Part shown: in pieces, positions 24,438-34,171 of the stretch | Position numbering within the stretch: the stretch's first letter is position 1 | Layout of the letters: each line of letters opens with the position of its first letter | Assembly (NCBI GenBank): GCA_905480545.1 | Contig: CAJQQR010000045.1 | Coordinates: forward strand, 1-40,951 | Direction: 5' to 3' | DNA from: an uncultured Pirellulaceae bacterium | GTDB lineage: Bacteria > Planctomycetota > Planctomycetia > Pirellulales > Pirellulaceae | Length of the DNA stretch: 40,951 nucleotides | The notes under the pieces: generated by a model | What the model was told of the DNA's origin: nothing | Databases searched by the model: none | What the model saw: the letters and a program-made list of their open reading frames with translations, nothing else | Translations under genes and position numbers: made by a program

Positions 24438-27392
24438 TTGTCTTTTCAAATTTCGAAGCACTTGTTTGTTTTTCCGCTGTTTGTTGTTTTCGGTTTGGGA
24501 GACATTCTTTCGGCAGAAGACGACATGATCGATTTCAACAAAGTCATTCGCCCTATTCTGGCGAAGAATTGCTTTGCTTGTCATGGTCCCGATGAAGGGA
24601 GCCGCGAAGCTGATTTGCGACTTGATCTCCGTACGGCGGCGATCGACGCGAGCGCCATCGTGCCCGCCAATTCCGATGGTAGCGAGCTGATCAAACGAGT
24701 TCTTTCGGATGATCCGGATCTTAAGATGCCGCCACCAGACTCTGGTCACGAATTGACCGATGCAGATATCAAAAGTTTAAGAAGCTGGATTGATAGCGGT
24801 GCGAAGTATGCAACGCATTGGTCTTTCATTCCACCTACTAAAAAATCTCTTCCGGCGATTTCTGATGCCGGCTGGCCAAAGCATGAACTCGATCACTTTG
24901 TCTTAAAGAAACTTGAGGAAAACAAGCTTTCGCCATCATCCGCAGCGAAAAAGCTTCAATTGCTGCGTCGTGTTTCATTGGACCTGACTGGGCTTCCTCC
25001 AACGATCGAAGAAGCAGACGCCTTCGTGAACGATGCGTCCGAAATTGCCTTCGAGAAAGTCGTTGATCGCCTCCTCAAGTCGGATGCCTACGGCGAGCAC
25101 TGGTCTCGGATGTGGCTTGACCTCGCCCGATACGCGGATACGAAGGGCTACGAGAAAGATCGTCATCGTGACATTTGGCGGTATCGAGATTGGGTGATCG
25201 ATGCTTTCAATCGGGACATGCCGTATGACCAATTTACGGTGGAACAGCTTGCTGGCGATCTGCTTCCTAATCGAACGAGCGATCAAATTCTCGCCACGGC
25301 TTTTCATCGCAATACGATGACCAATGAAGAAGGCGGAACCGACAACGAGGAATTCCGCGTCAAAGCTGTTCAGGATCGTGTCGATACTACGGCACAAGTC
25401 TGGATGGGCTTGACAATGGGTTGCGCGAAATGTCACTCGCACAAATATGATCCGATCAGTATTAAAGACTACTACTCGTTTTATGCGTACTTTAATCAAA
25501 CGCAGGACAACGATATGGAAGGTCCGTTTTGGCCGACGCCGACCGCTGAGCTTTCTAATAAGATCGCAGATGCAAAAGCAGCCATTGCAGAATTATCTTC
25601 AAAGACAAGGCAACGGACCGGCGCATTCAAAACGGCGTTCGAAAATTGGAAGAAACAATTTGCTGATCAGCCGCTGTGGGGCAATGTTTCTTTAGACTCG
25701 TATACTTCGAAAAACGGCGTGACGTTGACGCAAAACGATGACGGCAAAATCATCGCTTCCGGTAAGCAGGCCGAAAAAGATACCTGGCAATTGACTTTCG
25801 AGTTGTCAAATGCTCAACCTAAACCGTTGCCAATAACTGGATTTCGAATCGAATACTTCCCGCAAGCAAAAGGCGGTGGTGATTGGCCCGACAAGAATGT
25901 TGCGATTCGCGAATTGACAGCGGAACTGGTTTTTCCGGACGGAAAAACGGAGGCTCTCAAATTGACCAATCCGCGGGCGACTTTTTCACAAGCCAATTGG
26001 CCGATCGCCAAGGCCATTGATGGAAAGAAACGTGTGGGCTGGGGCCTTTCACCAAAATATAACGAACCACACATTGGTGTTTTTGACTTTCAGAATCCGA
26101 TTTTGATCGACAAAATCACCCAAGGCGCAAAGTTGAGACTGACGCTTGATCAGGAATATGGCGAACGGTTATTGCTTGCTCGTTCGCGATTTTCGGTTAG
26201 CCACTATCCGGCAAATTGGTTGAAGGCTCAACTGAAACCGAACCTTGAAAGGGTTTTTGCGGAGGAAGTGAATGCCGACACACAAAAAGTTTTTGGCGAA
26301 TTGAAAGCCGCCCAATCTCGGTTGGCTAAATTGGAATCGAGTGTCCCGAAAACTCCTGTCATGCTGGAGTTGGATCCGAAGAATTCTCGAGAGACTAAAA
26401 TTCACAATCGCGGAAATTTTCTGGATCAAGGTGAGAAAGTTTCTCCCGCTGTCGTTGAAATGTTCGGCAAATTTCCCGCCGATCAACCGGCGAGTCGACT
26501 GGGCGCGGCTCGATGGCTGACACAACCGGAAAATCCACTAACGGCTCGAGTGATGGTGAACCGAATTTGGGCGAGACTGTTCGGCGTTGGGATTGTCGAA
26601 ACGGAAGAGGATTTCGGAACTCAGGGCTTGCCCCCATCTCACCCCGGATTACTGGATTGGCTGGCGGTCGATTTTCGTGAGAACGGTTGGTCGGTTAAGA
26701 AACTTCTGCGGTCGATTGTGCTTTCCAGCACCTATCGCCAATCATCCAAGATGCCCTCTGGCGATGCGAACGTTGACCCACGAAACCGCTTGCTTTCCCG
26801 TGGACCACGCTTTCGTTTGTCGGCTGAAGTGGTTCGCGATCAAGCTCTCGCCGCATCTGGCATGTTGTCCCGGAAAATCGGCGGCCCGTCCGTGATGCCA
26901 CCTCAGCCCGGCGGCGTTTGGAAAACAACATACAGCGGCGAAAAGTGGAAGAACGCAATCGGACCCGATCGATATCGCCGAGGACTGTACACATATCTCA
27001 AGCGAACAAGTCCCTATCCAGCGATGACCACTTTCGACGCTGGTAGCGGTGAAGTTTGCCAAATCCGACGCGTTCGAACCAATACTCCGTTGCAAGCTCT
27101 TGTGACATTGAACGATACGGCATTTGTTGAAGCGGCGGGTGCACTTGCCAAGAAGATGGAGTCGCTCGACGGCGATTTGCGAACCAAGCTCACTTATGGA
27201 TTTAGAACCGTATTGATCCGTCGCCCCACCGATTTTGAAATTGATCGTTTGATCGATTTGTACAACTCGCTAAAAGATAGCCTTGACGAAGCCGCATTGT
27301 TAAAAGCGGCTGGTCGAGAGACCGGCGATGTGCAATTGGTCGCCGTGGCGAACGTGCTTTTAAATCTCGACGAAACCATGACCAAACCGTAA
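24438..27392 (+). CDS. exported PSD1-type protein: c-type haem motif, DUF1549 and DUF1553
   Basis: A 984-residue planctomycete-type exported protein. Residues 1-26 are a signal sequence. A cytochrome-c-like N-terminal domain has C45-F-A-C48-H49 with the methionine-bearing LKMPPP stretch. DUF1549 follows ([19 protein letters not shown] and [15 protein letters not shown], about 148-190) and contains a second Cxx[13 protein letters not shown], at 329-339. DUF1553 is C-terminal ([55 protein letters not shown]). A carbohydrate-binding-like insert is possible in the middle (about 415-600). The family is thought to work in the periplasm with DUF1501 partners, possibly in redox or polysaccharide degradation. 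The start is TTG 24438, as no ATG fits the signal peptide. The DUF1501 partner starts 16 bases after its stop. Confidence 0.9.
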   Translation: MSFQISKHLFVFPLFVVFGLGDILSAEDDMIDFNKVIRPILAKNCFACHGPDEGSREADLRLDLRTAAIDASAIVPANSDGSELIKRVLSDDPDLKMPPPDSGHELTDADIKSLRSWIDSGAKYATHWSFIPPTKKSLPAISDAGWPKHELDHFVLKKLEENKLSPSSAAKKLQLLRRVSLDLTGLPPTIEEADAFVNDASEIAFEKVVDRLLKSDAYGEHWSRMWLDLARYADTKGYEKDRHRDIWRYRDWVIDAFNRDMPYDQFTVEQLAGDLLPNRTSDQILATAFHRNTMTNEEGGTDNEEFRVKAVQDRVDTTAQVWMGLTMGCAKCHSHKYDPISIKDYYSFYAYFNQTQDNDMEGPFWPTPTAELSNKIADAKAAIAELSSKTRQRTGAFKTAFENWKKQFADQPLWGNVSLDSYTSKNGVTLTQNDDGKIIASGKQAEKDTWQLTFELSNAQPKPLPITGFRIEYFPQAKGGGDWPDKNVAIRELTAELVFPDGKTEALKLTNPRATFSQANWPIAKAIDGKKRVGWGLSPKYNEPHIGVFDFQNPILIDKITQGAKLRLTLDQEYGERLLLARSRFSVSHYPANWLKAQLKPNLERVFAEEVNADTQKVFGELKAAQSRLAKLESSVPKTPVMLELDPKNSRETKIHNRGNFLDQGEKVSPAVVEMFGKFPADQPASRLGAARWLTQPENPLTARVMVNRIWARLFGVGIVETEEDFGTQGLPPSHPGLLDWLAVDFRENGWSVKKLLRSIVLSSTYRQSSKMPSGDANVDPRNRLLSRGPRFRLSAEVVRDQALAASGMLSRKIGGPSVMPPQPGGVWKTTYSGEKWKNAIGPDRYRRGLYTYLKRTSPYPAMTTFDAGSGEVCQIRRVRTNTPLQALVTLNDTAFVEAAGALAKKMESLDGDLRTKLTYGFRTVLIRRPTDFEIDRLIDLYNSLKDSLDEAALLKAAGRETGDVQLVAVANVLLNLDETMTKP

Positions 27393-27408
27393 CCAAACGC
27401 AAAACCTA

Positions 27409-28935
27409 ATGACACTTCCACTTCAACTACAAAAAACGCAGGCAATCACGCGGCGACACTTCTTCGGAAATGCTGGGCTAGGTTTCGGCGCGGTCGCGCT
27501 TCAGTCATTGCTTTCAAAAAACGGCGATGCTTTCCATGAGAACGCCAATCATCAATCGCCATCGGCGTCGTTTCGAATTCCGGCAAAAGCCAAGTCGGTG
27601 ATTTATCTGCACATGGCCGGATCACCGTCGCAGTTAGATCTTTTCGAAAACAAACCCGCACTCGGTAAGCTTCATAATACGACTTGCCCAGACGAATATT
27701 TGGAAGGCAAACGGTTCGCGTTTATCAAGGGCGTGCCGAAGATGCTGGGGCCGATGTTTAAATTCAAACAACATGGCGAAACGGGACAGTGGATCAGCGA
27801 ACTTTTTCCTCATCTTGGAAAAGTGATTGACGATGTGTGCGTGATTCGCTCAATATCGACCGAGCAATTCAACCATGCTCCGGCGCAGCTTTTGATGCAA
27901 ACCGGTAATCCGTTACTCGGTTATCCGGCGATGGGATCTTGGGTCACGTATGGACTGGGAAGTGAAAACGAAAACCTACCCGGTTTTGTTGTGCTGGCCT
28001 CGGGTGGAAAGACGCCTAGCGCGGGAAAGTCATTGTGGGGCTCCGGATTCTTGCCGACCATTTATCAAGGCGTTCAATGTCGAACCGATGGTGGCGATCC
28101 GATTCTGTTTCTTTCAGATCCTAAAGGGATGAGTCGCGCGGACCGTCGAAAGACGCTCGATGCGATCAATGATTTAAATCGATTCCAACATCAGGCGGTC
28201 GGCGATCCGGAAACGTTGACGCGAATTTCGCAGTACGAGCTTGCGTTCAAGATGCAGGTTTCGGTGCCGGAAGTGATGGACATTTCGAAAGAGTCTCAGG
28301 AGATGCTGGATTTGTATGGAGCAAAGCCGGGATTCATTTCCAAAGCAGAATCGGCGGCCGATCCGCGTTCGCTTTACAAAGGGGACGATCCAACGTTTGC
28401 CAATAATTGTTTGCTGGCGCGTCGGTTGGTGGAAAGTGGCGTGCGGTTTGTCCAGCTATATGATTGGGGCTGGGATCACCACGGTTCGTCATTGGGCGAA
28501 TCGATTGACGAGACTCTTCCAATCAAGGCCAAGCAAATTGACCGAGCGATTGCCGGTCTGCTGACCGACCTTAAGCAACGCGGGAAGTTGGATGAAACGC
28601 TTGTCGTCTGGGGAGGCGAGTTTGGTCGAACTCCCATGATGCAAAACAATGTGAACAAAGAGCTAAAGAAGGGCTTTATTGGACGTGACCACCATCCGCA
28701 TGCGTTCACTATGTGGATGGCGGGTGCTGGAATTAAACCGGGCGTCTATGGGCAAACGGATGATATCGGATACTATCCGACCGAAAATCCGGTCGGCATC
28801 CGCGATTTGCAGGCGACGATCCTTCATCAAGTCGGCATCGATCCCTTCAAATTTGGATACCCGAACCAAGGCCTCAATCAGCGTCTGATCGGGCCAACCA
28901 ATGAAGGCAAGGTGTTAACGGATATTCTTGCGTAG
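27409..28935 (+). CDS. Tat-exported DUF1501 protein
   Basis: A 508-residue protein with a twin-arginine signal (T-R-R-H-F-F-G at about 14-20, then GLGFGAVALQSLLS). DUF1501 stretches are SVIYLHMAGSPSQLDLFENK (about 64-83), VRFVQLYDWGWDHHGSS (about 345-361), VVWGGEFGRTPMMQN and the GRDHHPHAFTMWMAGAGIKPG segment. The WDHHG and GRDHHPHAF histidines are the likely metal or catalytic positions. It follows the PSD1 gene by 16 bases, the standard planctomycete pair, so the two are probably co-transcribed and act together outside the cytoplasm. It belongs to a different subgroup from the DUF1501 protein at 22048, being longer with a different histidine pattern. Confidence 0.92.
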   Translation: MTLPLQLQKTQAITRRHFFGNAGLGFGAVALQSLLSKNGDAFHENANHQSPSASFRIPAKAKSVIYLHMAGSPSQLDLFENKPALGKLHNTTCPDEYLEGKRFAFIKGVPKMLGPMFKFKQHGETGQWISELFPHLGKVIDDVCVIRSISTEQFNHAPAQLLMQTGNPLLGYPAMGSWVTYGLGSENENLPGFVVLASGGKTPSAGKSLWGSGFLPTIYQGVQCRTDGGDPILFLSDPKGMSRADRRKTLDAINDLNRFQHQAVGDPETLTRISQYELAFKMQVSVPEVMDISKESQEMLDLYGAKPGFISKAESAADPRSLYKGDDPTFANNCLLARRLVESGVRFVQLYDWGWDHHGSSLGESIDETLPIKAKQIDRAIAGLLTDLKQRGKLDETLVVWGGEFGRTPMMQNNVNKELKKGFIGRDHHPHAFTMWMAGAGIKPGVYGQTDDIGYYPTENPVGIRDLQATILHQVGIDPFKFGYPNQGLNQRLIGPTNEGKVLTDILA

Positions 28936-29131
28936 AGGTCGGGTTTATTGACGCGATGCGTGTTTTTGGCTCTCTGCATGCGTCAGTTTGGTCGACTGCA
29001 GCGAGAAATTCTGCGCGATTCATCTTCTTTAACCATTTTTTGCATTGATCTACCACTTCTTCCTGAGGTCGCTGTGAACCTTTATCCTTTTGGTTTGGCA
29101 ATTCGGCTCTCACTCTGATCGCGGCTTTCAT
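28874..29131 (-). CDS. possible small protein antisense to the DUF1501 3' end
   Basis: An 85-residue frame from ATG 29131 (MKAAIRVRAELPNQKDKG). Its middle has an amphipathic helix pattern (EEVVDQCKKWLKKMNRAEFL) and fairly ordinary codon use, which is unusual for a chance frame. It fills the 194 bp gap between the DUF1501 gene and polA but overlaps the DUF1501 end by 62 bases, and its start codon overlaps the polA ATG on the other strand. No family is recognised. It could be real, with an eroded C-terminus, or chance. Confidence 0.3.
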   Translation of the reverse strand: MKAAIRVRAELPNQKDKGSQRPQEEVVDQCKKWLKKMNRAEFLAAVDQTDACREPKTRIASINPTSTQEYPLTPCLHWLARSDAD

Positions 29132-31916
29132 GTTTGACTCTGACAAACAGCTTTTTCTTCTCGATGGAATGGCGTTAACTTATCGTGCCCACTTTGCACT
29201 CATTCGCAGCCCACAGTACACGACCAGCGGACTCTGTACATCTGCTGTGATGGGAATGACGAACACGGTGTTGGATCTGATCGCCAAACATAAACCGACG
29301 CATATTGCGTGCGCGTTCGATACTTCGCATCCGACCGAACGCCACGAAATCTATCCCGAATACAAAGCCCAACGCGACGCTCTACCTGAGGACATCGGAG
29401 CACAACTGCCTTATATCGACAAGCTTTTTGATGCGTTCAACATTCCGACCATTCGAATACCTGGCTACGAAGCCGACGACATTATCGGCACGCTGGCCTA
29501 TGAAGCTGAAAAGGAGGGCTTTCAAACTTGGATGGTGACGCCCGATAAAGATTATGACCAGTTGGTATCCGATAACGTTTTCATATTGCGGCCGGGACGA
29601 AAAGGAGCCGAGCAAGAGATTTTCGGAGTGAAAGAGGTTCTCGAAAAGTGGGGAATCGAACGCGTTGATCAAGTCATCGATGTCCTCGGTTTGATGGGAG
29701 ATTCTAGTGATAACATACCTGGGATTCCAGGCATTGGTCCAAAGACCGCTCAAAAACTGATTGCCACCTACGGAAGCACCGAAGAGCTTCTTAAAAACAC
29801 AGACAAACTCAAAGGCAAGCAAAAGGAACGAGTTGAAGAAAACGTGGAACTCGCTTTGCTTTCCAAAAAGTTGGTGACGATCCAACTGGACGTCCCACAT
29901 GATCTTTCGTTTGACGATTTCAAGAAACAAGAATACGACGAAGCCAAACTCAAAAATCTGTTTATGGAAATGGAATTTGAGTCTCTCGGCAAAAGGTTGT
30001 TCGGAAAGTCCTACTCTTCAGCCCCAACCAAGCAAGCTCGCGTTCGTGAAAAGCGTGAGCAAGAAATACAGGGGGAATTGTTTGGCGAAGCCGAAATTGA
30101 AGAAACATCGATCAGTAGCGTCGATCATGACTACAAACTGGTTTCTACCAAAGCTGAGCGTGAAGAACTGCTGGAAAAATTATTGCAACAGAAGTCCGTT
30201 TGCTTTGACACCGAGACGACTGGGCTTGATCCACGCCAAGCAGAACCGCTTGGCGTTGCATTTTCTTTCGAACCCACCGTGGCATATTACGTGGTTTGTC
30301 CTGATGAACCAGGCGAAGCTCAAGCCGTTCTCGCAGAATTTCGATCGTTCTTCGAATCGGAAAAAATTGAAAAAATTGGTCACAATCTAAAGTACGATAT
30401 CTCACTTTTGAAATGGCAAGGCATCGACGTTTGTGGCCCGATCTTTGACACCATGCTCGCGCATTCGATGAAGGAACCGGAAATGCGTCACGGCATGGAT
30501 TATCTTTCCAAGCTATATCTGGGTTACACGCCGATTCCGATCAGTAACTTAATCGGCAAAAAAGACGAGCAGCAAAAAACGCTTCGTGATGTTCCGCTCG
30601 AAGAGGTTGTCCAATATGCATGTGAAGACGCCGACATCACGTTGCAGCTTGCGAACGTCGTCCGGCCTGATATCGAAAAACATGGCGCGAGCGATGTTTG
30701 CAACAAAGTCGAATGTCCACTCGTTCGCGTGTTGGTCGATATGGAATACGAGGGCATCCGACTTGATTCATCGGCATTGGAGAAATTTTCCAAACAACTG
30801 GAAACGGAAATTGCCGAGCTTCGTGAGTCGATTTTTCAAGCTGCCGGACACGAATTCAATATCGAATCGCCCAAACAATTGGGGGTGATTCTGTACGACG
30901 AACTGGAGCTGGAAAAGAATCCAAAAAAGACGGCGACCGGACAGTATTCGACTCGTGAATCGGAATTGCTGCGACTTGCACCGAAACACCAAATCGTCCG
31001 TGATGTGCTTGAGTTTAGAAATGCTGTGAAGTTGAAATCGGTCTACGTCGACCAACTTCCCAATCACATCAATCCAAAAACGGGACGCGTTCATACAACG
31101 TATTTGCAAACTTGGACCGCGACAGGGCGAATGCAATCCAATGCACCGAACTTGCAAACGATTCCGATCCGAAAAGAACGAGGTAAAGAAATTCGCGCCG
31201 CGTTTGTGCCTCGGGATGACGATCATTTGCTTTTGGCTGCAGACTATTCGCAAATCGAATTGCGAGTCATGGCCGAATTGAGCGGTGACGAGGGAATGAT
31301 GGACGCATTCATCAATGGCACCGACATTCATCAGGTCACTGCGTCAAAAGTTTACAAAGTTGATCTCGAAGAGGTGACGCGTGAAATGCGGGACAAAGCC
31401 AAAACGGTGAACTTTGGAATTATCTACGGGATCTCTGCGTTTGGTTTGCAACAGCGATTGAATATTCCTCGCAAAGAAGCGAACGATTTAATCAATAATT
31501 ACTTCGAAAAATATCCTGGCGTTCAGGCTTATATCGACAAGACGATCGAGTTTGCGAGAGAACACGGCTACGTTCAAACTCAATCGGGGCGACGTCGTTA
31601 CTTGCGCGATATCAATTCGCGAAGTCGAACCGTGGCTGCAGCGGCCGAACGTCTGGCGATGAACAGCCCAATTCAAGGGACTGCCGCCGACATGCTGAAG
31701 CTAGCCATGATCAAAGTGCACACGGCATTGCGAGATGGGAACTTCAACACCAAAATGCTGCTGACCGTGCATGACGAAATCGTGTTTGACATGCCAAAGA
31801 AAGAGCAAGAGAGTGTGATGCCAGTCATTGCCGAAGCGATGAAAACCGCTCTGCCAATGAACGTCCCGATTGTTGTGGAATTAGGCGTCGGCAAGAACTG
31901 GTTAGAAGCTCATTAA
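29130..31916 (+). CDS. polA: DNA polymerase I
   Basis: A 928-residue three-domain enzyme for Okazaki-fragment processing and repair, matching the E. coli length. The 5'-3' exonuclease domain is at about 1-290 (IPGYEADDIIGTLAYEAE, GDSSDNIPGIPGIGPKTA). The 3'-5' proofreading domain is intact, with DTETTGLD (about 360), NLKYDISLL and the YACEDAD motif, whereas many bacterial homologues have lost these residues. The polymerase domain shows motif A (DYSQIELR, about 705), motif B (RDKAKTVNFGIIYG), with the phenylalanine that excludes dideoxynucleotides poorly, and motif C (VHDEIV, HDE at about 881). The ATG start at 29130 has no strong Shine-Dalgarno. It is monocistronic. Confidence 0.97.
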   Translation: MFDSDKQLFLLDGMALTYRAHFALIRSPQYTTSGLCTSAVMGMTNTVLDLIAKHKPTHIACAFDTSHPTERHEIYPEYKAQRDALPEDIGAQLPYIDKLFDAFNIPTIRIPGYEADDIIGTLAYEAEKEGFQTWMVTPDKDYDQLVSDNVFILRPGRKGAEQEIFGVKEVLEKWGIERVDQVIDVLGLMGDSSDNIPGIPGIGPKTAQKLIATYGSTEELLKNTDKLKGKQKERVEENVELALLSKKLVTIQLDVPHDLSFDDFKKQEYDEAKLKNLFMEMEFESLGKRLFGKSYSSAPTKQARVREKREQEIQGELFGEAEIEETSISSVDHDYKLVSTKAEREELLEKLLQQKSVCFDTETTGLDPRQAEPLGVAFSFEPTVAYYVVCPDEPGEAQAVLAEFRSFFESEKIEKIGHNLKYDISLLKWQGIDVCGPIFDTMLAHSMKEPEMRHGMDYLSKLYLGYTPIPISNLIGKKDEQQKTLRDVPLEEVVQYACEDADITLQLANVVRPDIEKHGASDVCNKVECPLVRVLVDMEYEGIRLDSSALEKFSKQLETEIAELRESIFQAAGHEFNIESPKQLGVILYDELELEKNPKKTATGQYSTRESELLRLAPKHQIVRDVLEFRNAVKLKSVYVDQLPNHINPKTGRVHTTYLQTWTATGRMQSNAPNLQTIPIRKERGKEIRAAFVPRDDDHLLLAADYSQIELRVMAELSGDEGMMDAFINGTDIHQVTASKVYKVDLEEVTREMRDKAKTVNFGIIYGISAFGLQQRLNIPRKEANDLINNYFEKYPGVQAYIDKTIEFAREHGYVQTQSGRRRYLRDINSRSRTVAAAAERLAMNSPIQGTAADMLKLAMIKVHTALRDGNFNTKMLLTVHDEIVFDMPKKEQESVMPVIAEAMKTALPMNVPIVVELGVGKNWLEAH

Positions 31917-31946
31917 GTCAAGTGTGAATTTGTGTTGCTGGCATTC

Positions 31947-32430
31947 TGCCGCCATTTTTGACATTTCATCAGGTGGAGACTTCGTACATTGTTAAACCGC
32001 TTGGACATCGCCCCGCGATTTCTGACTTATCACCTACTGTTGTGTGAAAGTTGATCGGGACCAGCGTTTGCTCAGGCTGCGATCGCGGTTTGAAATGCGG
32101 CCCGCTGGGCACGCGGTTTAACAAGATTGCAGGCTTTGTCTGCTTTGAAGCTTCTTCGTCTGAATTTTTGTTGATGGTTTCTTGCCGCCATTTTCGACCT
32201 TTCATCAGATCGAGACTTCGTACATTGATAAACCGCGTGGGCATCGCCCCGCGAATTCTCGCGTGGAGTCCGGTTCGACGTTTGAAAGGTTTTCAGGAGC
32301 CACTGTTGATCACACAGCCATCGATGTGCGAACCGCGGCCCGTTGGGTTCGCGGTTTCACAATTGCGTGCGAGGACCGTTGGGTTTATGAGAGGTCTATT
32401 GGTTGCGTTTTCCCGCCGCCTGATTTGACT
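31947..32430 (+). repeat. degenerate tandem repeat with a period of about 236 bp
   Basis: Unit 1 begins at 31947 (TGCCGCCATTTTTGACATTT) and unit 2 at 32183 (TGCCGCCATTTTCGACCTTT). The shared ACTTCGTACATTG and GGCATCGCCCCGCGA blocks continue the match to about 32020 and 32258. A second matching block, GCGGCCCG-TGGG--CGCGGTTT, occurs at 32097-32130 and 32335-32367 at the same offset (238). A trace of a third unit starts near 32413 (CGCCGCCTGATTTGAC). This covers nearly the whole converging gap between polA and the sialidase gene. Frames inside it lack family motifs. Confidence 0.65.
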
Positions 32431-32458
32431 TGCGAAAGCAAAGATGCCGCAGCTTCGT

Positions 32459-33655
32459 TTACTTTTTCACCCAGTTTGGAACGGTTCCATCACCCGTCTT
32501 TTCCCCGTCGAGAAGCCAGCTGAGGTTAAAGGTCGCGATGGCTGAGCCGCCTTTGGGTCCGCCCTCGAAATGCAGAAAGATTTTGCCGTCGGTCTTGGTG
32601 CCTGGTCGACCCGATGTCATCGACGAATAGGCAAACGCACCGGAGAAAATCTGTTTTTTGATTGGCCAAGTTTTTCCGCCATCAAAGCTCGTCCAAACTT
32701 TTCCGTTGACGCGACCTTTTGGGCTGTCGCAATTACTGTAAATCAAAATGTCTTTTCCCTCGACCGCCAATCGCGTCAAACCGCCCATCAATCCGTAATT
32801 GGTATCCTGCGGTCCGTCCGGAAGAATCTTGCAGAACGTTAGATCATTCCAAGTGACACCGCCGTCGGTACTGATCGCGGTCCAACGTCGCCGCGGATTG
32901 GCTCCGTCTTCGGCCCAGTGACGACGCGAGTTGTAATAGATGGTGCCGTTGGAGAGTTCCGCAACGGTTGCTTCTCCGGTGCCGTTTGCCGGAAATGGAT
33001 CACTGGTCTTCCATGTTTTTCCGCCGTCGTCGCTAAAGATTGCGTTGGTGTAATGTTCCGGCCATTTGGAGCGATCGTTTTTGCCTGCATAGTATCGAGA
33101 GGGGCGAATAAGGCGTCCTTTAAATTTGCCATGACGCAGAGTGACCCCATGATCGTTCATGTGCATGGACGGTGAATTGCCTTTTGAATCAGGCTCAATT
33201 TTCGTTTCTTGTTTCTGCCAGGTCTTTCCATCGTCCGAACTTCGGAAAATGGATATTTCAGCCGGCGGATGTTTAGCCTCGACAAATGCGATGATGTCGC
33301 CGGAGTTTTCGTCGACGGTAAGCCCACCCGTTTGGAAACCTGGTTTGCAAATCGAGATAGCCTCGCCCCATGTTTTTCCACCATCTTCACTTCGTTTCGC
33401 ACGAACCGAAGAGGTTCCCCAGGTTGCAATCAAAGTCCCGTTCATAGAAACGACGATGTTTGGGAATCTTTCGTTTTTGAAAAGTGGTTTGAGATCAAAT
33501 TCTTTTTTGCCAACGAATGGAGCAAGTTTTCCTTCAGTCGGTCGATTGACAGACGAGTCCGTGGCATCATGCATTAGCGGGAAAGCGGAAAGTTTGTGTT
33601 GAACAAACAGTGCTAGAATGAACGCCGTTGCAAATACACCTAAAGTTGTTCGCAT
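32459..33655 (-). CDS. exported sialidase-like beta-propeller protein
   Basis: A 398-residue protein from ATG 33655; the frame is open to 33712, but this ATG gives a clean signal peptide (MRTTLGVFATAFILALFVQH). The mature part has five Asp boxes of the S-x-D-x-G-x-T-W type: SEDGGKTWGE, SSDDGKTWQK, SDDGGKTWKT, STDGGVTWND and SFDGGKTWPI, which mark a six-bladed sialidase/BNR propeller. RFPNIVVSMNGTLIA near residue 55 sits where sialidases have the RIP motif. Planctomycetes use many such exported enzymes on algal or host glycans; whether this cleaves sialic acid or another sugar cannot be told. No glycan-uptake gene is adjacent. Confidence 0.82.
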   Translation of the reverse strand: MRTTLGVFATAFILALFVQHKLSAFPLMHDATDSSVNRPTEGKLAPFVGKKEFDLKPLFKNERFPNIVVSMNGTLIATWGTSSVRAKRSEDGGKTWGEAISICKPGFQTGGLTVDENSGDIIAFVEAKHPPAEISIFRSSDDGKTWQKQETKIEPDSKGNSPSMHMNDHGVTLRHGKFKGRLIRPSRYYAGKNDRSKWPEHYTNAIFSDDGGKTWKTSDPFPANGTGEATVAELSNGTIYYNSRRHWAEDGANPRRRWTAISTDGGVTWNDLTFCKILPDGPQDTNYGLMGGLTRLAVEGKDILIYSNCDSPKGRVNGKVWTSFDGGKTWPIKKQIFSGAFAYSSMTSGRPGTKTDGKIFLHFEGGPKGGSAIATFNLSWLLDGEKTGDGTVPNWVKK

Positions 33656-34171
33656 CTTTTGCGATGAAAATGTACAAATTATCAAACTTGGGAACTCGAG
33701 TGAAAAACGCATTGAATTGTTGAAATCAGGGAAATGAATTGGGAAGGAATCTTCGCACTATTGTAACTGATAATCATGCATTTTCCGCGGCCGGACTTTT
33801 GTTTTAGTCGTATGTCGCTCTCTCGATTCGGTTGCACACTTATGGAATATGAAGAGGTCCAAAAGAGGATTTTCGGCGTTGAAATGAAGCGTCTTAGAAT
33901 CTGGTTGAGTGTTATTCTCCGGATTCGTTCTCGCAACAAGCGAATCGTACAGCGACAACGTTGCACATCGTTAAGCAGCTGACCGATTTTTGTTTCCTCG
34001 GTTTGATGACTGTTTTTGTCTCAAATGGCGGAGCGAGTTGCCATGTTCAAACTGACCATAAATCGAAATTCAATTAATATTTTTGATGCAACGATGAATG
34101 AGATTGTTTGCCGAAAAATTGGTTAGAATGACAATTAAACATTCTTCATATCTCTTTTTCGAAAATGCTTT
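33656..34171 (+). other. divergent intergenic region without a recognised gene
   Basis: About 500 bp between the sialidase gene (-) and the zinc-ribbon membrane gene (+). It is A+T-rich toward the right. Short frames on both strands lack family motifs. TAGAAT at about 34125 could be a -10 box for the rightward gene, but no convincing -35 was found. Both neighbouring promoters should lie here. Confidence 0.5.

Noticed and set aside
32051-32428. 125-codon plus-strand frame as a gene
   Set aside because: It lies wholly inside the degenerate 236 bp repeat, has no family motif, and its frame is not kept between repeat units.
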